Part shown: piece by piece, positions 44,921-53,038 of the stretch | How the letters are laid out: the number at the start of each line of letters is the position of its first letter | Position numbering within the stretch: position 1 is the first letter of the stretch | Source of the DNA: Bacillus sp. REN3 | GTDB taxonomy: Bacteria; Bacillota; Bacilli; Bacillales; Cytobacillaceae | Reading direction: 5' to 3' | Length of the DNA stretch: 64,000 nucleotides | Assembly (NCBI RefSeq): GCF_017912555.1 | Contig: NZ_JAERSD010000004.1 | Coordinates: forward strand, 116,330 to 180,329 | The notes under the pieces: generated by a model | The model's database searches: none | Seen by the model: only the letters and a program-made list of their open reading frames with translations | What the model was told of the DNA's origin: nothing | Translations under genes and position numbers: made by a program

Positions 44921-45494
44921 TGGCAACGCCCTTCCAGTTCATATTTCGTGTAAATTCATTTTATCAAATCATCAAGAACCTGCAAATAAATGCATACCTC
45001 AAAAAGAGCAGGGCATGATAGTCCTTGAAGGGGAATACAAAACAATCGAAAATGAGGTGTCTGTTAAAGACAAATTATTCGATTCCTAAAACTGTCTCGT
45101 CGTTTTCATGCCAGGACAGCATTGCTCGCTCGGGCAATCTGGACCAGCCGTTCAGCACTCCACATTCTGAAATGAGGTGTGTGTCGCAGATCACGCTCCG
45201 CTTTATATGTTGTAAACCTATAAAGAAGACAGGGGATGGTCAGCTTGAACAAGGAAATGAATCACCGGCCCATTTAAACTGCCACTTTTGCTCCCTATGC
45301 AAAACCTGGCAGGAAGAAATTCAATTGAATTTTGAAAATGAGGTGTTCATCAAAGGTATACCTGTGGAAAAACGCATCTGAACAGTCCATTATTCCCCTT
45401 CAGGACAGGATTCCCTCTGAATCCTGTCTTCTTTTTCTTTCTTATCGCTGGCAAATTATGATAAAATACGGGAAACAAGGAAAGGGTGGATGAA
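44921..45494. other. Gap between ecsA and hit with three ATGAGGTGT copies
   Basis: About 570 bp upstream of divergent hit and ecsA. ATGAGGTGT occurs at about 45053, 45174 and 45341, each opening a short reading frame beginning Met-Arg-Cys. A 45025-45381 frame ends in a cysteine-containing stretch (CHFCSLC), but it has no RBS and I do not call it a gene. GAGGTG is also the local RBS motif, so these may be relics of duplicated leader sequence. Confidence 0.4.
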
Positions 45495-45926
45495 ATGAGC
45501 GATTGCATTTTTTGTAAAATAATCAATGGCGAGATCCCTTCTGCCAAAGTATATGAGGATGAGCATGTCCTTGCTTTCCTGGATATCAGCCAGGTTACTA
45601 AGGGACATACCCTTGTGATTCCTAAAGTACATAAAGAAAATGTCTATCAACTTCCCGAAGAAGTTGCGGCAAATGTGTTCAAGGCTGTTCCGAAAATCGC
45701 CAGCGCCATACAGTCTGCCTATGAACCGATTGGCTTGAACATCCTTCAAAATAACGGGGAAGCTGCTGGCCAGTCTGTTTTCCATTTCCATATGCACCTG
45801 ATTCCACGCTTTGGAAAAGGGGATGGTTTCGGCGCTGTCTGGAAGACCCATCAGGACCAATATACACAGGACGACTACAAGCAGATTGCTGTTGAAATTA
45901 GCAGCCATTTGGGAACTTCCGTTTAA
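45495..45926 (+). CDS. hit: HIT family nucleotide-binding protein
   Basis: A 143-residue histidine triad protein. It starts CIFCKIINGEIPSAKVYEDE (with the two zinc-type cysteines) and ends with the HIT motif FHFHMHLIPR. HIT proteins hydrolyse or sense purine nucleoside phosphoramidates and related nucleotides. AAAGGGTGG lies about 6 nt before ATG 45495. It is divergent from ecsA, as in B. subtilis (hit next to ecsA). The terminator overlaps its stop codon. Confidence 0.95.
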   Translation: MSDCIFCKIINGEIPSAKVYEDEHVLAFLDISQVTKGHTLVIPKVHKENVYQLPEEVAANVFKAVPKIASAIQSAYEPIGLNILQNNGEAAGQSVFHFHMHLIPRFGKGDGFGAVWKTHQDQYTQDDYKQIAVEISSHLGTSV

Positions 45927-45941
45927 ACGGAAGTTTTTTTA
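45914..45941 (+). terminator. Terminator of hit
   Basis: AACTTCCGTTT (45914-45924) pairs with AAACGGAAGTT (45925-45935, near-perfect), followed by TTTTT. It overlaps the TAA stop. Confidence 0.85.
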
Positions 45942-46040
45942 ATTTTTCTGATAGATATGGAATTCCGGTCCTTTTTTTGATAGCATGGATTTATCTTTAA
46001 TTCTTTAGTGTATTGATGCATTTAAACAGGGGGGATCTAG

Positions 46041-47123
46041 TTGAAGCGCGCTTTGAATTTTAATGCCGGGCCAGCCACCTTGCCCGAGACAGTACTGGAA
46101 AGAGCAAAGAAAGAAATGATGGATTACAATGGCAGCGGAATGGCTGTCATGGAATTAAGCCACCGAAGCAAAGAGTTTGAAGAAATCATCGATCGCACAA
46201 AAAACTTGTTATCCAGGCTTCTTTCCATTTCGGAAGAATACGACATTCTCTTCCTGCAGGGCGGCGCAAGCCTCCAGTTTTCAATGGTTCCGATGAACCT
46301 GCTTGAAACTGGGAAGTCTGCCGGTTATGTCCTAACCGGAACATGGTCTGAGAAAGCATTGAACGAGGCAAGGAAAATCGGATTGGCGTACGAGGCAGCA
46401 TCAACAAAGGACCAGCGATTCAAATCGATTCCGAGCCTTGCCGATATTAAAATCGATCCTGGTTCCTCCTACCTCCACATCACGACAAATAACACGATAT
46501 TCGGAACACAATGGAATGACCTTCCCGATAATTTAGACATACCGCTTGTCGCGGATATGTCGAGTGATATCCTGAGCAGACCGTTGAATATCCCATCATA
46601 TGGACTGATTTATGCCGGAGCCCAAAAAAACCTTGGCCCCTCAGGCGTGACCCTTGCCATCATCCGCAGAGACTTGCTTGAACGTTCCAGGGATGACCTG
46701 CCTTCCATGCTCAACTACAAAGTCCAGGCGGGGTCGAATTCCATGTATAATACACCTCCAACATTGTCGATTTATTTTCTGATGCTTGTACTGGAATGGG
46801 CGGAATCGGCAGGCGGAGTAGAACAGCTTGAAAAAATGAATGAACAGAAGGCATCGCTGTTGTACGAAACCATCGATCAGAGCAGAGGCTTCTATCAGGG
46901 CCATGCGGCTAAGGATAGCAGATCCCGGATGAATGTAACCTTTACTTTGAATGATGAGCCACTTACTGCTGCTTTCCTGGAGGAAGCAAAAGCGGCGGGT
47001 TTCGTTGGGCTCGGGGGACACCGTTCTGTCGGCGGCTGCCGGGCATCGATCTATAATGCCATGCCTCTGGAACACGTAGAACAGCTGGCGCAATTCATGA
47101 TTGATTTTCAGCGCAAAAATTAA
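46041..47123 (+). CDS. serC: Phosphoserine aminotransferase SerC
   Basis: A 360-residue class V PLP aminotransferase making 3-phosphoserine from 3-phosphohydroxypyruvate and glutamate (serine synthesis), also active in pyridoxal phosphate synthesis in some bacteria. The N-terminus KRALNFNAGPATLPETVL, FLQGGASLQFSMVPMNL and LIYAGAQKNLGPSG (PLP lysine near residue 198) are typical. VGLGGHRSVGGCRASIYNA near the end binds the phosphate. The start is a TTG at 46041 with GGGGGATC upstream; no ATG is available in frame nearby. Monocistronic, upstream of trpP. Confidence 0.95.
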   Translation: MKRALNFNAGPATLPETVLERAKKEMMDYNGSGMAVMELSHRSKEFEEIIDRTKNLLSRLLSISEEYDILFLQGGASLQFSMVPMNLLETGKSAGYVLTGTWSEKALNEARKIGLAYEAASTKDQRFKSIPSLADIKIDPGSSYLHITTNNTIFGTQWNDLPDNLDIPLVADMSSDILSRPLNIPSYGLIYAGAQKNLGPSGVTLAIIRRDLLERSRDDLPSMLNYKVQAGSNSMYNTPPTLSIYFLMLVLEWAESAGGVEQLEKMNEQKASLLYETIDQSRGFYQGHAAKDSRSRMNVTFTLNDEPLTAAFLEEAKAAGFVGLGGHRSVGGCRASIYNAMPLEHVEQLAQFMIDFQRKN

Positions 47124-47136
47124 CAGAATTTTTTCC

Positions 47137-47164
47137 TTTACCCGGTAAGTATATATGATATAAT
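47137..47164 (+). promoter_or_regulatory. Candidate SigA promoter of trpP
   Basis: TTTACC (47137-47142), a 16-bp spacer and TATAAT (47159-47164) lie about 80 bp before the trpP start, upstream of the TRAP-type site. Confidence 0.6.
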
Positions 47165-47200
47165 AATAGCAAGTTTTTCGCTGCAGGCACAGGCGCACTG

Positions 47201-47242
47201 CAGGAGAAGCATTTTAGCCCAGATTAGCAGAGGAGAGATGAG
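47201..47242 (+). promoter_or_regulatory. TRAP-binding site over the trpP RBS (NAG ladder)
   Basis: TAG, CAG, TAG, GAG, GAG and GAG begin at 47215, 47220, 47225, 47230, 47235 and 47240: six triplets with exact 2-nt spacers. GAG (47204) and AAG (47207) lie upstream. The last three overlap the SD (AGAGGAGAG). In B. subtilis, tryptophan-bound TRAP represses trpP translation through just such NAG repeats. Confidence 0.75.
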
Positions 47243-47244
47243 AA

Positions 47245-47763
47245 TTGAATACGAGGAATCTTGTAGCATTATCGCTTTTAGTTGGAATGGGAGCTGTGCT
47301 GCATGCAGTTATTCCAGGGTTTTTCCTTGGGATGAAACCGGATATGATGCTTACCATGATGTTTCTTGGAATCATGCTGTTTCCTGATAGAAAAAGTGTT
47401 TTATTGGTCGGTGCCGTAACCGGACTGATTTCAGGATTGACGACAACTTTTCCAGGAGGGCTTGTGCCGAACATCATCGACAAACCTGTCACAGCGTTCG
47501 TGTTTTTTGCCCTGTTGCTGGCAATGAAACGATTCCAGGGTTCCCTTTATGCTGCGGTTGCCCTTACAGCTGCCGGTACCATCGTTTCAGGGATTGTTTT
47601 TCTTGCATTAGCATATTATATTGTTGGCCTGCCAGGACCTTTCACAGCTTTGTTCGCAGCGGTTGTTCTTCCTGCGGCAGCTTTCAACGCCGTTTTCATG
47701 GCTATCCTGTACCCGGTCGCGACAATGATTTTCAGACGTGCAAGACTTGCCGAAGCCAAATAA
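47245..47763 (+). CDS. trpP: Tryptophan transporter TrpP (YhaG)
   Basis: A 172-residue membrane protein with about five helices, of the TrpP family thought to take up tryptophan. The N-terminus NLVALSLLVGMGAVLHAVIP, LGMKPDMMLTMMFLGIMLF and LTTTFPGGLVPNIIDK match the family. The start is a TTG at 47245 with AGAGGAGAG 7 nt upstream; an ATG at 47238 is in another frame that encodes nothing similar. The six-triplet NAG ladder covering the RBS indicates translational control by TRAP. It neighbours yhaH and scoC, as in B. subtilis. A hairpin terminator follows. Confidence 0.93.
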   Translation: MNTRNLVALSLLVGMGAVLHAVIPGFFLGMKPDMMLTMMFLGIMLFPDRKSVLLVGAVTGLISGLTTTFPGGLVPNIIDKPVTAFVFFALLLAMKRFQGSLYAAVALTAAGTIVSGIVFLALAYYIVGLPGPFTALFAAVVLPAAAFNAVFMAILYPVATMIFRRARLAEAK

Positions 47764-47780
47764 TCATAGAAGATACAATT

Positions 47781-47811
47781 GCCCCTGGCCAGTATGGTCA
47801 GGGGCTTTCAT
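47781..47811 (+). terminator. Terminator of trpP
   Basis: GCCCCTG (47781-47787) pairs with CAGGGGC (47799-47805), followed by TTTCATATTTT. Confidence 0.8.
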
Positions 47812-47827
47812 ATTTTGATTATTTTGA

Positions 47828-48004
47828 TCAGCGAAAAATCACGCCGAGGATCAAAAGGATCAGCGCTCCAGCTGCCAGTGAGCCTGCTCTTTTTCGTAAC
47901 AAATGCTTCGGAGGGTACATCCCGCGTTTTTTCAATGCAAGGAGGTTATAGACCGCCCCAGCAAACAGGACAAAGCTAGTGATCAATAGTATGTTTGAAA
48001 ACAT
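47828..48004 (-). CDS. Small two-helix membrane protein, unknown
   Basis: A 58-residue protein with two membrane segments (FSNILLITSFVLFAGAVYNLLAL and SLAAGALILLILGVIF) joined by a basic loop (KKRGMYPPKHLLRKR). I do not recognise the family. GGGAG lies about 5 nt before ATG 48004; an alternative ATG at 48040 is less well supplied with an RBS. It is convergent with trpP and divergent from yhaH. Confidence 0.5.
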   Translation of the reverse strand: MFSNILLITSFVLFAGAVYNLLALKKRGMYPPKHLLRKRAGSLAAGALILLILGVIFR

Positions 48005-48189
48005 CCCCGCTCCCGCCTCTCCATTCTGATTGCGAACCATATTTCATCTTTATGCCTGTTCATTTGCTGCTATGAAAACTTAAGCGGTTTAATTAATCAA
48101 GAATCAGGAAAATAAATAATAAGGGCTGAAGGAATCTTTTTGTCTTTTGAAGAAACTTATAATAGAAAGAACGACGAGGTGAATAAAAA

Positions 48190-48543
48190 ATGAAAGCAAA
48201 ATCGTTATTGTTGGGCTTTTTTGCGGGCAGTGCTGCCGCTGGGATTGCAACCCTGCTTGCGGCCCCTGTATCAGGCTATGAAACGAGAAGAACTTTAAAG
48301 GCAAACAAAGAAGAACTTGCCGGTTCAATCAAGGACATAAAAAACGCAGCGGTTGAACTGAAAGATTCAGTCGCATTCGCTTCAAAGGAAGGAAAAAAAG
48401 TGATCAAGTCATTCGTTACCGATGTGAAAACCGCGCTATTCGAATGGCGATTGCAGACGGAAGAGAATAAAATCGAACTGCAAAAAGATATAAAGCAATT
48501 AGAACAGACAATTAAAGAACTGGAAACAGAGCTGGCGAAGTAG
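48190..48543 (+). CDS. yhaH: YtxH-domain protein YhaH
   Basis: A 117-residue protein. The N-terminal membrane segment (LLLGFFAGSAAAGIATLLAAP, the YtxH signature 'GxxxGxxxGlLfAPxsG') is followed by a long amphipathic, coiled-coil-like region (LKDSVAFASKEGKK, EENKIELQKDIKQLEQTIKEL). YtxH proteins are general-stress-associated membrane proteins of unknown mechanism. The RBS (GAGGTGAA) lies about 8 nt before ATG 48190. It sits between trpP and scoC, as in B. subtilis. Confidence 0.88.
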   Translation: MKAKSLLLGFFAGSAAAGIATLLAAPVSGYETRRTLKANKEELAGSIKDIKNAAVELKDSVAFASKEGKKVIKSFVTDVKTALFEWRLQTEENKIELQKDIKQLEQTIKELETELAK

Positions 48544-48549
48544 TCTAAA

Positions 48550-48598
48550 AAATCCTTCCCATTAAGGAATTTCACTTCTATGGGAAGGATTTTCCTTT
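48550..48598 (+). terminator. Terminator of yhaH
   Basis: AATCCTTCCCA pairs with TGGGAAGGATT across a 19-nt loop, followed by TTCCTTTTT. Confidence 0.8.
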
Positions 48599-48777
48599 TT
48601 TATAAAGAAAGATATATTATGCAAAAGGATTTGTCCGTGGCTATTCTTGGAAGAAATCAACCGGAGACAGACTTTAGATGCATTTTGAGAAATTCTAAAA
48701 ATTTTGTAAATTTATATCTTTATTAATTTTTGTTTTATTGGCATAATGAAAATAGAATCAAAAAAGTAGGTGATTGG

Positions 48778-49353
48778 ATGGCAGATAAAAATTATTCAAT
48801 GAAAGAAGCGATGATGTTCAGCCAGCGGATTGCCCAATTGAGCAAAGCTCTGTGGAAGTCTGTGGAAAAAGACTGGCAGCAATGGATCAAGCCCTATGAT
48901 TTAAACATTAATGAACACCATATTTTGTGGATTGCCTATCATTTGAACGGAGCATCGATTTCCGATGTTGCCAAGTTTGGGGTCATGCATGTTTCCACAG
49001 CCTTCAACTTTTCCAAAAAGCTTGAAGAGCGTGGTTATTTGACATTTTCCAAAAAGGAAAGCGACAAAAGGAATACGTATATCAAGCTTACCGAACAAGG
49101 TGAGGCTGTATTGCTTGACTTGATGGAAAATTACCAGCCTGATAAAAATGCAGTCTTTTCTGGAACGATGCCGCTAAAGGAATTGTATGGGAAATTCCCT
49201 GACATCATTGAAATCATGGCGATTGTCAGGAATATATATGGAGATGACTTCATGGAAATCTTCGAGAAGTCGTTCAAGAACATTGATTGCCAGTTCATTG
49301 AAGAGAGCGGGAAACTTCGCAAAAAAGATGCAGTCGAGAAGGAGTTTGTTTAA
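48778..49353 (+). CDS. scoC: ScoC (Hpr), MarR-type transition-state regulator
   Basis: A 191-residue MarR-family protein. In B. subtilis ScoC represses extracellular proteases, sporulation and peptide uptake genes during the transition state. Visible are the Hpr N-terminus ([21 protein letters not shown]), the winged-helix core ([30 protein letters not shown]), the wing ([20 protein letters not shown]), and the longer helical C-terminus characteristic of Hpr. ATG 48778 follows AGGTGATTGG. It sits between yhaH and prsA, as in B. subtilis. Confidence 0.94.
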   Translation: MADKNYSMKEAMMFSQRIAQLSKALWKSVEKDWQQWIKPYDLNINEHHILWIAYHLNGASISDVAKFGVMHVSTAFNFSKKLEERGYLTFSKKESDKRNTYIKLTEQGEAVLLDLMENYQPDKNAVFSGTMPLKELYGKFPDIIEIMAIVRNIYGDDFMEIFEKSFKNIDCQFIEESGKLRKKDAVEKEFV

Positions 49354-49822
49354 TTATCGTGATCCTATCCATCTCCATCGTAAGAGGAAGGAATAAGCCT
49401 TTTGATCAACGGGCATCGATTACTTCCTCTCGCTGCGGCTTCAGCTTCAGCTTAACGGAAGCTGAAAATTGTGATAAAGCGGATGAAAGACATCAATCCT
49501 TCCGCTTTTTGTTTCCAGTTTTATGCTCAAATCCTCACATGCCATTTCCCAATGGCTTGGCCGATCCGATGATCAGCCGGTGAATGGCTCCATTGAACCT
49601 CCGGCAGTTTTCGGCATCAACCCCAGCGGAACTCCAGCATACTTACTTTTTTATGAAACCTTTTTCATCCGTCCCCTGAATTTCCTACCAATACTCCAGC
49701 CTGCCTCGATTGTATTCTTAGTGGCCATTGCAAATTTGCTGCTAATATAAAAGACTATCTTTTTCTTAAATTATTTGGTATTGTATTTAAGATAAAAAAG
49801 ATTGCTAAGGAGGGATTCTTCG
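49354..49822. other. Gap after scoC with hairpins
   Basis: No gene recognised in about 470 bp. AGCGGA (49479-49484) pairs with TCCGCT (49500-49505) followed by TTTTT, a likely scoC terminator. A further TTCAGCTT/AAGCTGAA stem lies at about 49446. The yhaI gene found after scoC in B. subtilis was not found here. Confidence 0.55.
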
Positions 49823-50014
49823 ATGATCTCCATTGTTTTAATGGTGTTTATCTTGTTTGCTTTTTTCATCCTTTTCTATATTAATAAATTGACAGATTCC
49901 CTCTGTATCCAAAAGGAAATCCCGGAAGATAAACACGGCAAAATTTTTCGGACGATCAATATCTTAGTCACTATCCTGCTTGTCTCATCATTCATTGAAA
50001 TTTTGTATGCATGA
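49823..50014 (+). CDS. Small two-helix membrane protein, unknown
   Basis: A 63-residue protein with two membrane helices (MISIVLMVFILFAFFILFYI and NILVTILLVSSFIEILYA) joined by a charged loop (QKEIPEDKHGKIFR). The family is not recognised. The RBS AAGGAGGG lies 8 nt before ATG 49823, and a good bidirectional terminator follows, so it is very likely a real gene. Confidence 0.7.
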   Translation: MISIVLMVFILFAFFILFYINKLTDSLCIQKEIPEDKHGKIFRTINILVTILLVSSFIEILYA

Positions 50015-50025
50015 CTACATAAATG

Positions 50026-50056
50026 AAGCGGTGAGGCCACCCTCACCGCTTTTTAT
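50026..50056. terminator. Bidirectional terminator between 49823 gene and yjcZ cluster
   Basis: AGCGGTGAGG (50026-50035) pairs with CCTCACCGCT (50041-50050), loop CCAC-like, followed by TTTTATT; A's precede it on the left. Confidence 0.8.
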
Positions 50057-50091
50057 TGGGCCTGTGCCCAGTATGATCTCTTGGATTCTGA

Positions 50092-50181
50092 TTACAGCCA
50101 TGCCGCACCGATGATGATCAGCAAAATGAATAAAACGACCACCAGCGCGAAGCCGCCGCCGTATCCGTGTCCTCCAGACAT
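50092..50181 (-). CDS. YjcZ family sporulation micro-protein 1
   Basis: A 29-residue protein: MSGGHGYGGGF followed by a single membrane helix (ALVVVLFILLIIIGAAWL). This is the hallmark of the YjcZ/sporulation-protein micro-membrane family of Bacillus, whose role is unknown. GGAGG lies about 7 nt before ATG 50181. It is one of three tandem paralogues, each in its own short unit. Too short for ordinary gene finders. Confidence 0.85.
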   Translation of the reverse strand: MSGGHGYGGGFALVVVLFILLIIIGAAWL

Positions 50182-50213
50182 AGGGAATCCTCCTTCCTGC
50201 TGCAGTCTAATTG

Positions 50214-50244
50214 AAATATGGGGGTGTCCAATCCCCCATATTTT
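50214..50244 (-). terminator. Hairpin between yjcZ copies 1 and 2
   Basis: AAATATGGGG pairs with CCCCATATTT around a short loop. On the minus strand it lies just past the stop of copy 2. Confidence 0.75.
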
Positions 50245-50255
50245 TCATTTGCAGA

Positions 50256-50339
50256 TTAGAACCAAGATGCACCCACAATGATTAACAGAATGAACAGCAC
50301 GACAATTAAAGCGAAACCTCCGCCGTATCCATGACCCAT
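50256..50339 (-). CDS. YjcZ family sporulation micro-protein 2
   Basis: A 27-residue protein: MGHGYGGGF plus one membrane helix (ALIVVLFILLIIVGASWF). It shares its VVLFILLII core and glycine-rich head with copy 1. Its RBS (GGAGGGAGGTG, minus strand) lies just upstream of ATG 50339. This is the closest of the three to B. subtilis YjcZ as I recall it. Confidence 0.88.
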   Translation of the reverse strand: MGHGYGGGFALIVVLFILLIIVGASWF

Positions 50340-50431
50340 ACTAACACCTCCCTCCAAAGTGGCTAAAATATCTTATTCAACTTAAGGCTTTTACGCATAG
50401 GCGGTTAACCTGTTTTCTTGTCTTTTATTGT

Positions 50432-50512
50432 TCAATAAAAGGAAGCACCGACGATGACCAGCAAAATAAACAGGACTACGATTGAGTCAAAACCTGATTT
50501 GTAGTGACTCAT
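50432..50512 (-). CDS. YjcZ family sporulation micro-protein 3
   Basis: A 26-residue protein: MSHYKSGFDS plus one membrane helix (IVVLFILLVIVGASFY). The glycine-rich head has been lost, but the helix core is the same as in copies 1 and 2. GGAGG lies about 9 nt before ATG 50512. It is the most diverged paralogue. Confidence 0.8.
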   Translation of the reverse strand: MSHYKSGFDSIVVLFILLVIVGASFY

Positions 50513-50705
50513 AATGAAATACCTCCTTTTTACACTTCATTACATCGTATGCATCCCGAAAAATTTGGTCTGGATGTTTGCCCATCTTCCTTTTGCTGTC
50601 AAAAAAATCAGTGAATATTTTTTGTTCAGCCAAGAAATTGTGATATAGTAGAACCTGTGGAAATAGAAACGCCCACTAGAATTTTGTTTTTAGGAGATGT
50701 TCATC

Positions 50706-51581
50706 ATGAAAAAATGGATAATAACCCTGTCAGTAGCTGCTGGCGTTATTGGATTATCTGCATGCAGCAGTGACAATAGCGGGTCTTCAGAAGTCATTGT
50801 GGAATCCAAAGCTGGAAATATAACAAAAGAAGAGCTTTATGAATCAATGAAGGATAAATATGGAGAGCAGGCATTGCAGGAACTGTTATATCAGAAGGTC
50901 CTTTCAGAGAAGTATAAAGTGACAGACAAAGAAGTAGACGCGAAAGTGAAGGAGCTCAAGGATGAACTGGGAGATAATTTCGAGCTTGTCCTTCAGCAAA
51001 ACCAGATCAAGGACGAAAAAGAATTCAGAAAAATCCTTAAGGACCAGCTTCTAATGGAGAAAGCTGCCCTGAAAGATGTAAAAGTTTCAGAGAAAGAAGT
51101 CAAGAAGCGTTACGATGAGTACAAACCTGAAATCAAGGCAAGCCATGTACTTGTGAAGGATGAAAAAACCGCACAGGAAGTAAAGAAGAAGCTTGAAGGC
51201 GGAGCCAAATTCGAGGAAGTCGCCAAGGAATACTCAACTGACCCAGGCTCCAAGGAAGCCGGCGGAGACCTTGGTTTCTTCGGTCCTGGAGAAATGGTGC
51301 CTGAATTCGAAAATGCGGCTTATGCCCTTAAGGTCAACGAAATCAGCGATCCTGTAAAATCCCAGCATGGCTGGCATGTCATCAAAGTAACCGAGAAGAA
51401 GGAAAAGGAATCTTACGATAAAATGAAGGACAAGCTGGAATACGAGCTGAAGATGTCAAAAATCGATGCATCCAAAATCCAGGAAACTCTTCAAGAAGAA
51501 TTAAAAGATGCTGATGTTAAAGTAAAGGATAAAGAATTGAAAGGCGTGCTTGAAACACCTGAAGCACAGCCGCAGCAATAA
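50706..51581 (+). CDS. prsA: PrsA, foldase lipoprotein (parvulin-type PPIase)
   Basis: A 291-residue secreted foldase. The lipoprotein signal peptide ends LSAC (VIGLSACSS) at about Cys20, giving membrane anchoring. A helical NC domain surrounds the central parvulin domain (about 137-230): IKASHVLVKDEKTAQEVKKK, FEEVAKEYSTDPGSKEAGGDLGFF, HGWHVIKVTEKK. PrsA folds exported enzymes on the outer face of the membrane. AGGAG lies 9 nt before ATG 50706; ATG 50697 is too close to it. It neighbours scoC and yhaL as in B. subtilis, and the ScoC/EcsA/signal peptidase context makes this a secretion-rich region. Confidence 0.96.
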   Translation: MKKWIITLSVAAGVIGLSACSSDNSGSSEVIVESKAGNITKEELYESMKDKYGEQALQELLYQKVLSEKYKVTDKEVDAKVKELKDELGDNFELVLQQNQIKDEKEFRKILKDQLLMEKAALKDVKVSEKEVKKRYDEYKPEIKASHVLVKDEKTAQEVKKKLEGGAKFEEVAKEYSTDPGSKEAGGDLGFFGPGEMVPEFENAAYALKVNEISDPVKSQHGWHVIKVTEKKEKESYDKMKDKLEYELKMSKIDASKIQETLQEELKDADVKVKDKELKGVLETPEAQPQQ

Positions 51582-51587
51582 ACTCCA

Positions 51588-51628
51588 TAAAAAGAGCGGC
51601 CCGCAAATTGGCGTGGCCGCTCTTTTTA
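51588..51628. terminator. Terminator of prsA (and convergent yhaL)
   Basis: AGCGGCC (51594-51600) pairs with GGCCGCT (51615-51621), followed by TTTTTAT; an A run precedes it. Confidence 0.85.
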
Positions 51629-51808
51629 TGCTTCCAGCGTTTTTTCACGCTGTTCTTTTTCCTCTTCAAGTCTCTTCATATAAATCTCGCCTTCGCGTTC
51701 GATGCTCTCGATTTCTTCCTTCCTTTCTTCCTTCCCTGTTTTCACCGCCATCAATGCACTGAATACAATACCTGCCGCGACTACTAATACCCATACTGGA
51801 ATTTCCAT
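51626..51808 (-). CDS. yhaL: Sporulation protein YhaL family
   Basis: A 60-residue protein with an N-terminal membrane helix (PVWVLVVAAGIVFSALMAV) and a charged helical tail (REGEIYMKRLEEEKEQREK) that matches the YhaL family pattern. Found between prsA and yhaM in B. subtilis; a sporulation role is proposed there. It is convergent with prsA. The RBS on the minus strand (AGGAGGAGAATC) is about 8 nt before ATG 51808. Confidence 0.8.
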   Translation of the reverse strand: MEIPVWVLVVAAGIVFSALMAVKTGKEERKEEIESIEREGEIYMKRLEEEKEQREKTLEA

Positions 51809-51986
51809 GTCCCGATTCTCCTCCTATTTAACAGGTTGTCCAATTTCCGCCTTACTGTATTAGTATGAAAAGAATTGCTGAATATTCCAGATGAGGTGAG
51901 TTTTTTCCGAAGCTTCTCTTGATGGGGTATACAACAAAGCCGGACAACAAGGTCCTCTCCATCTACAACGGAGCCGCCGCAAGAAC

Positions 51987-52015
51987 AAAAAGCCTTCTGG
52001 CATGGAAGGCTTTTT
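51987..52015 (-). terminator. Terminator of yhaO-yhaN-yhaM
   Basis: AAAAAGCCTT (51987-51996) pairs with AAGGCTTTTT (52006-52015), seven bases past the yhaM stop. Confidence 0.85.
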
Positions 52016-52022
52016 GCTGGGA

Positions 52023-52967
52023 TTACTTATGGAAAACTGGTTTGTAGAAGGAACGATTGTCGAGCGCGAACACCCTTTCAGAGAATTCTCCGGGTTTCAC
52101 CCTCACCAGGGCGCGATCGAGCATGTTCATTTTGGCATCGAGATTGTCGATGTAATGGAGGATTTCCGCCTCTTTGATTAACGGCGGTTTCGGGCTTCCC
52201 CATTCAGCTTTTCCATGATGGGAAAGGACCATATGCTGAAGGATAATTACCTCTTCCCCACTGATTCCTAATTCATCCGCTGCCTTGCCAATTTCATTGA
52301 CCATGATGGAAATGTGGCCAAGCAGATTGCCTTCGACGGTATAAGTAGTAGAGACAGGTCCGGACAGTTCCATTACTTTTCCAAGATCATGGAGGATGAC
52401 GCCTGCATACAATAAATCCTTGTCAAGGCTCGGATAAAGGGCAGCAATCGCTTTCGCCAGGTCAAGCATGGAAATGACATGGTAAGCAAGGCCGGAAACG
52501 AATTCATGATGGTTTTTCGTCGCAGCAGGATAAGCCATGAATGCCTGATGGTGCTTCTTCAGCAAATGCCTCGTAATCCGCTGGATATTCGGATTTTTCA
52601 TCTCGAAAATATATTGTGTCAGTTTGCCAGCCATTTCATCCTGGCTTAAGGGAGCTGTTTCCAGGAAATCAGATAGTTTAACAGAATCAGCGGCTGAAGC
52701 GGAACGGATCTGCCTGATTTTCAATTGGTTCCGGCCGCGGTAATTCTGGATTTCCCCTAATACTTTGACAATACTTTCGGCACTATAGGTGCTTTCATCT
52801 GTCTCGGAAACATCCCACAGCTTAGCTTCTATCTCTCCGCTCTGGTCTTGGAGGATAAGTGTCAAAAACGGCTTACCATTGCTGGCAATCCCTTTTGAAG
52901 CATGCTTGATCAGTAAAAATTGATCTACATGTTCACCTGTATCATAGTTCATAATTCCTTTACTCAT
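52023..52967 (-). CDS. yhaM: 3'-5' exoribonuclease YhaM
   Basis: A 314-residue nuclease. An N-terminal OB-fold ([22 protein letters not shown]) precedes an HD-type phosphohydrolase domain with [18 protein letters not shown] and the metal histidine in [15 protein letters not shown]. YhaM degrades RNA from the 3' end in B. subtilis and acts on DNA in vitro. ATG 52967 ([15 protein letters not shown]) matches the family N-terminus; a longer frame to 53006 does not. It is the last gene of the yhaO-yhaN-yhaM operon, 72 bp after yhaN. Confidence 0.94.
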   Translation of the reverse strand: MSKGIMNYDTGEHVDQFLLIKHASKGIASNGKPFLTLILQDQSGEIEAKLWDVSETDESTYSAESIVKVLGEIQNYRGRNQLKIRQIRSASAADSVKLSDFLETAPLSQDEMAGKLTQYIFEMKNPNIQRITRHLLKKHHQAFMAYPAATKNHHEFVSGLAYHVISMLDLAKAIAALYPSLDKDLLYAGVILHDLGKVMELSGPVSTTYTVEGNLLGHISIMVNEIGKAADELGISGEEVIILQHMVLSHHGKAEWGSPKPPLIKEAEILHYIDNLDAKMNMLDRALVRVKPGEFSERVFALDNRSFYKPVFHK

Positions 52968-53038
52968 CTCTATCCGATCTCTCCTCTCTGCACAAGTATA
53001 CCACATAGAGCTTTTACTCTTTTAATCTCAATTCAGAA

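Noticed and set aside
45025-45381. 118-codon frame with a CHFCSLC cluster
   Set aside because: Starts without RBS at a TTG and matches no known protein; only the C-terminal stretch looks protein-like.
47130-47245. T-box or attenuator before trpP
   Set aside because: No T-box consensus or terminator/antiterminator pair seen; the NAG ladder over the RBS explains control better.
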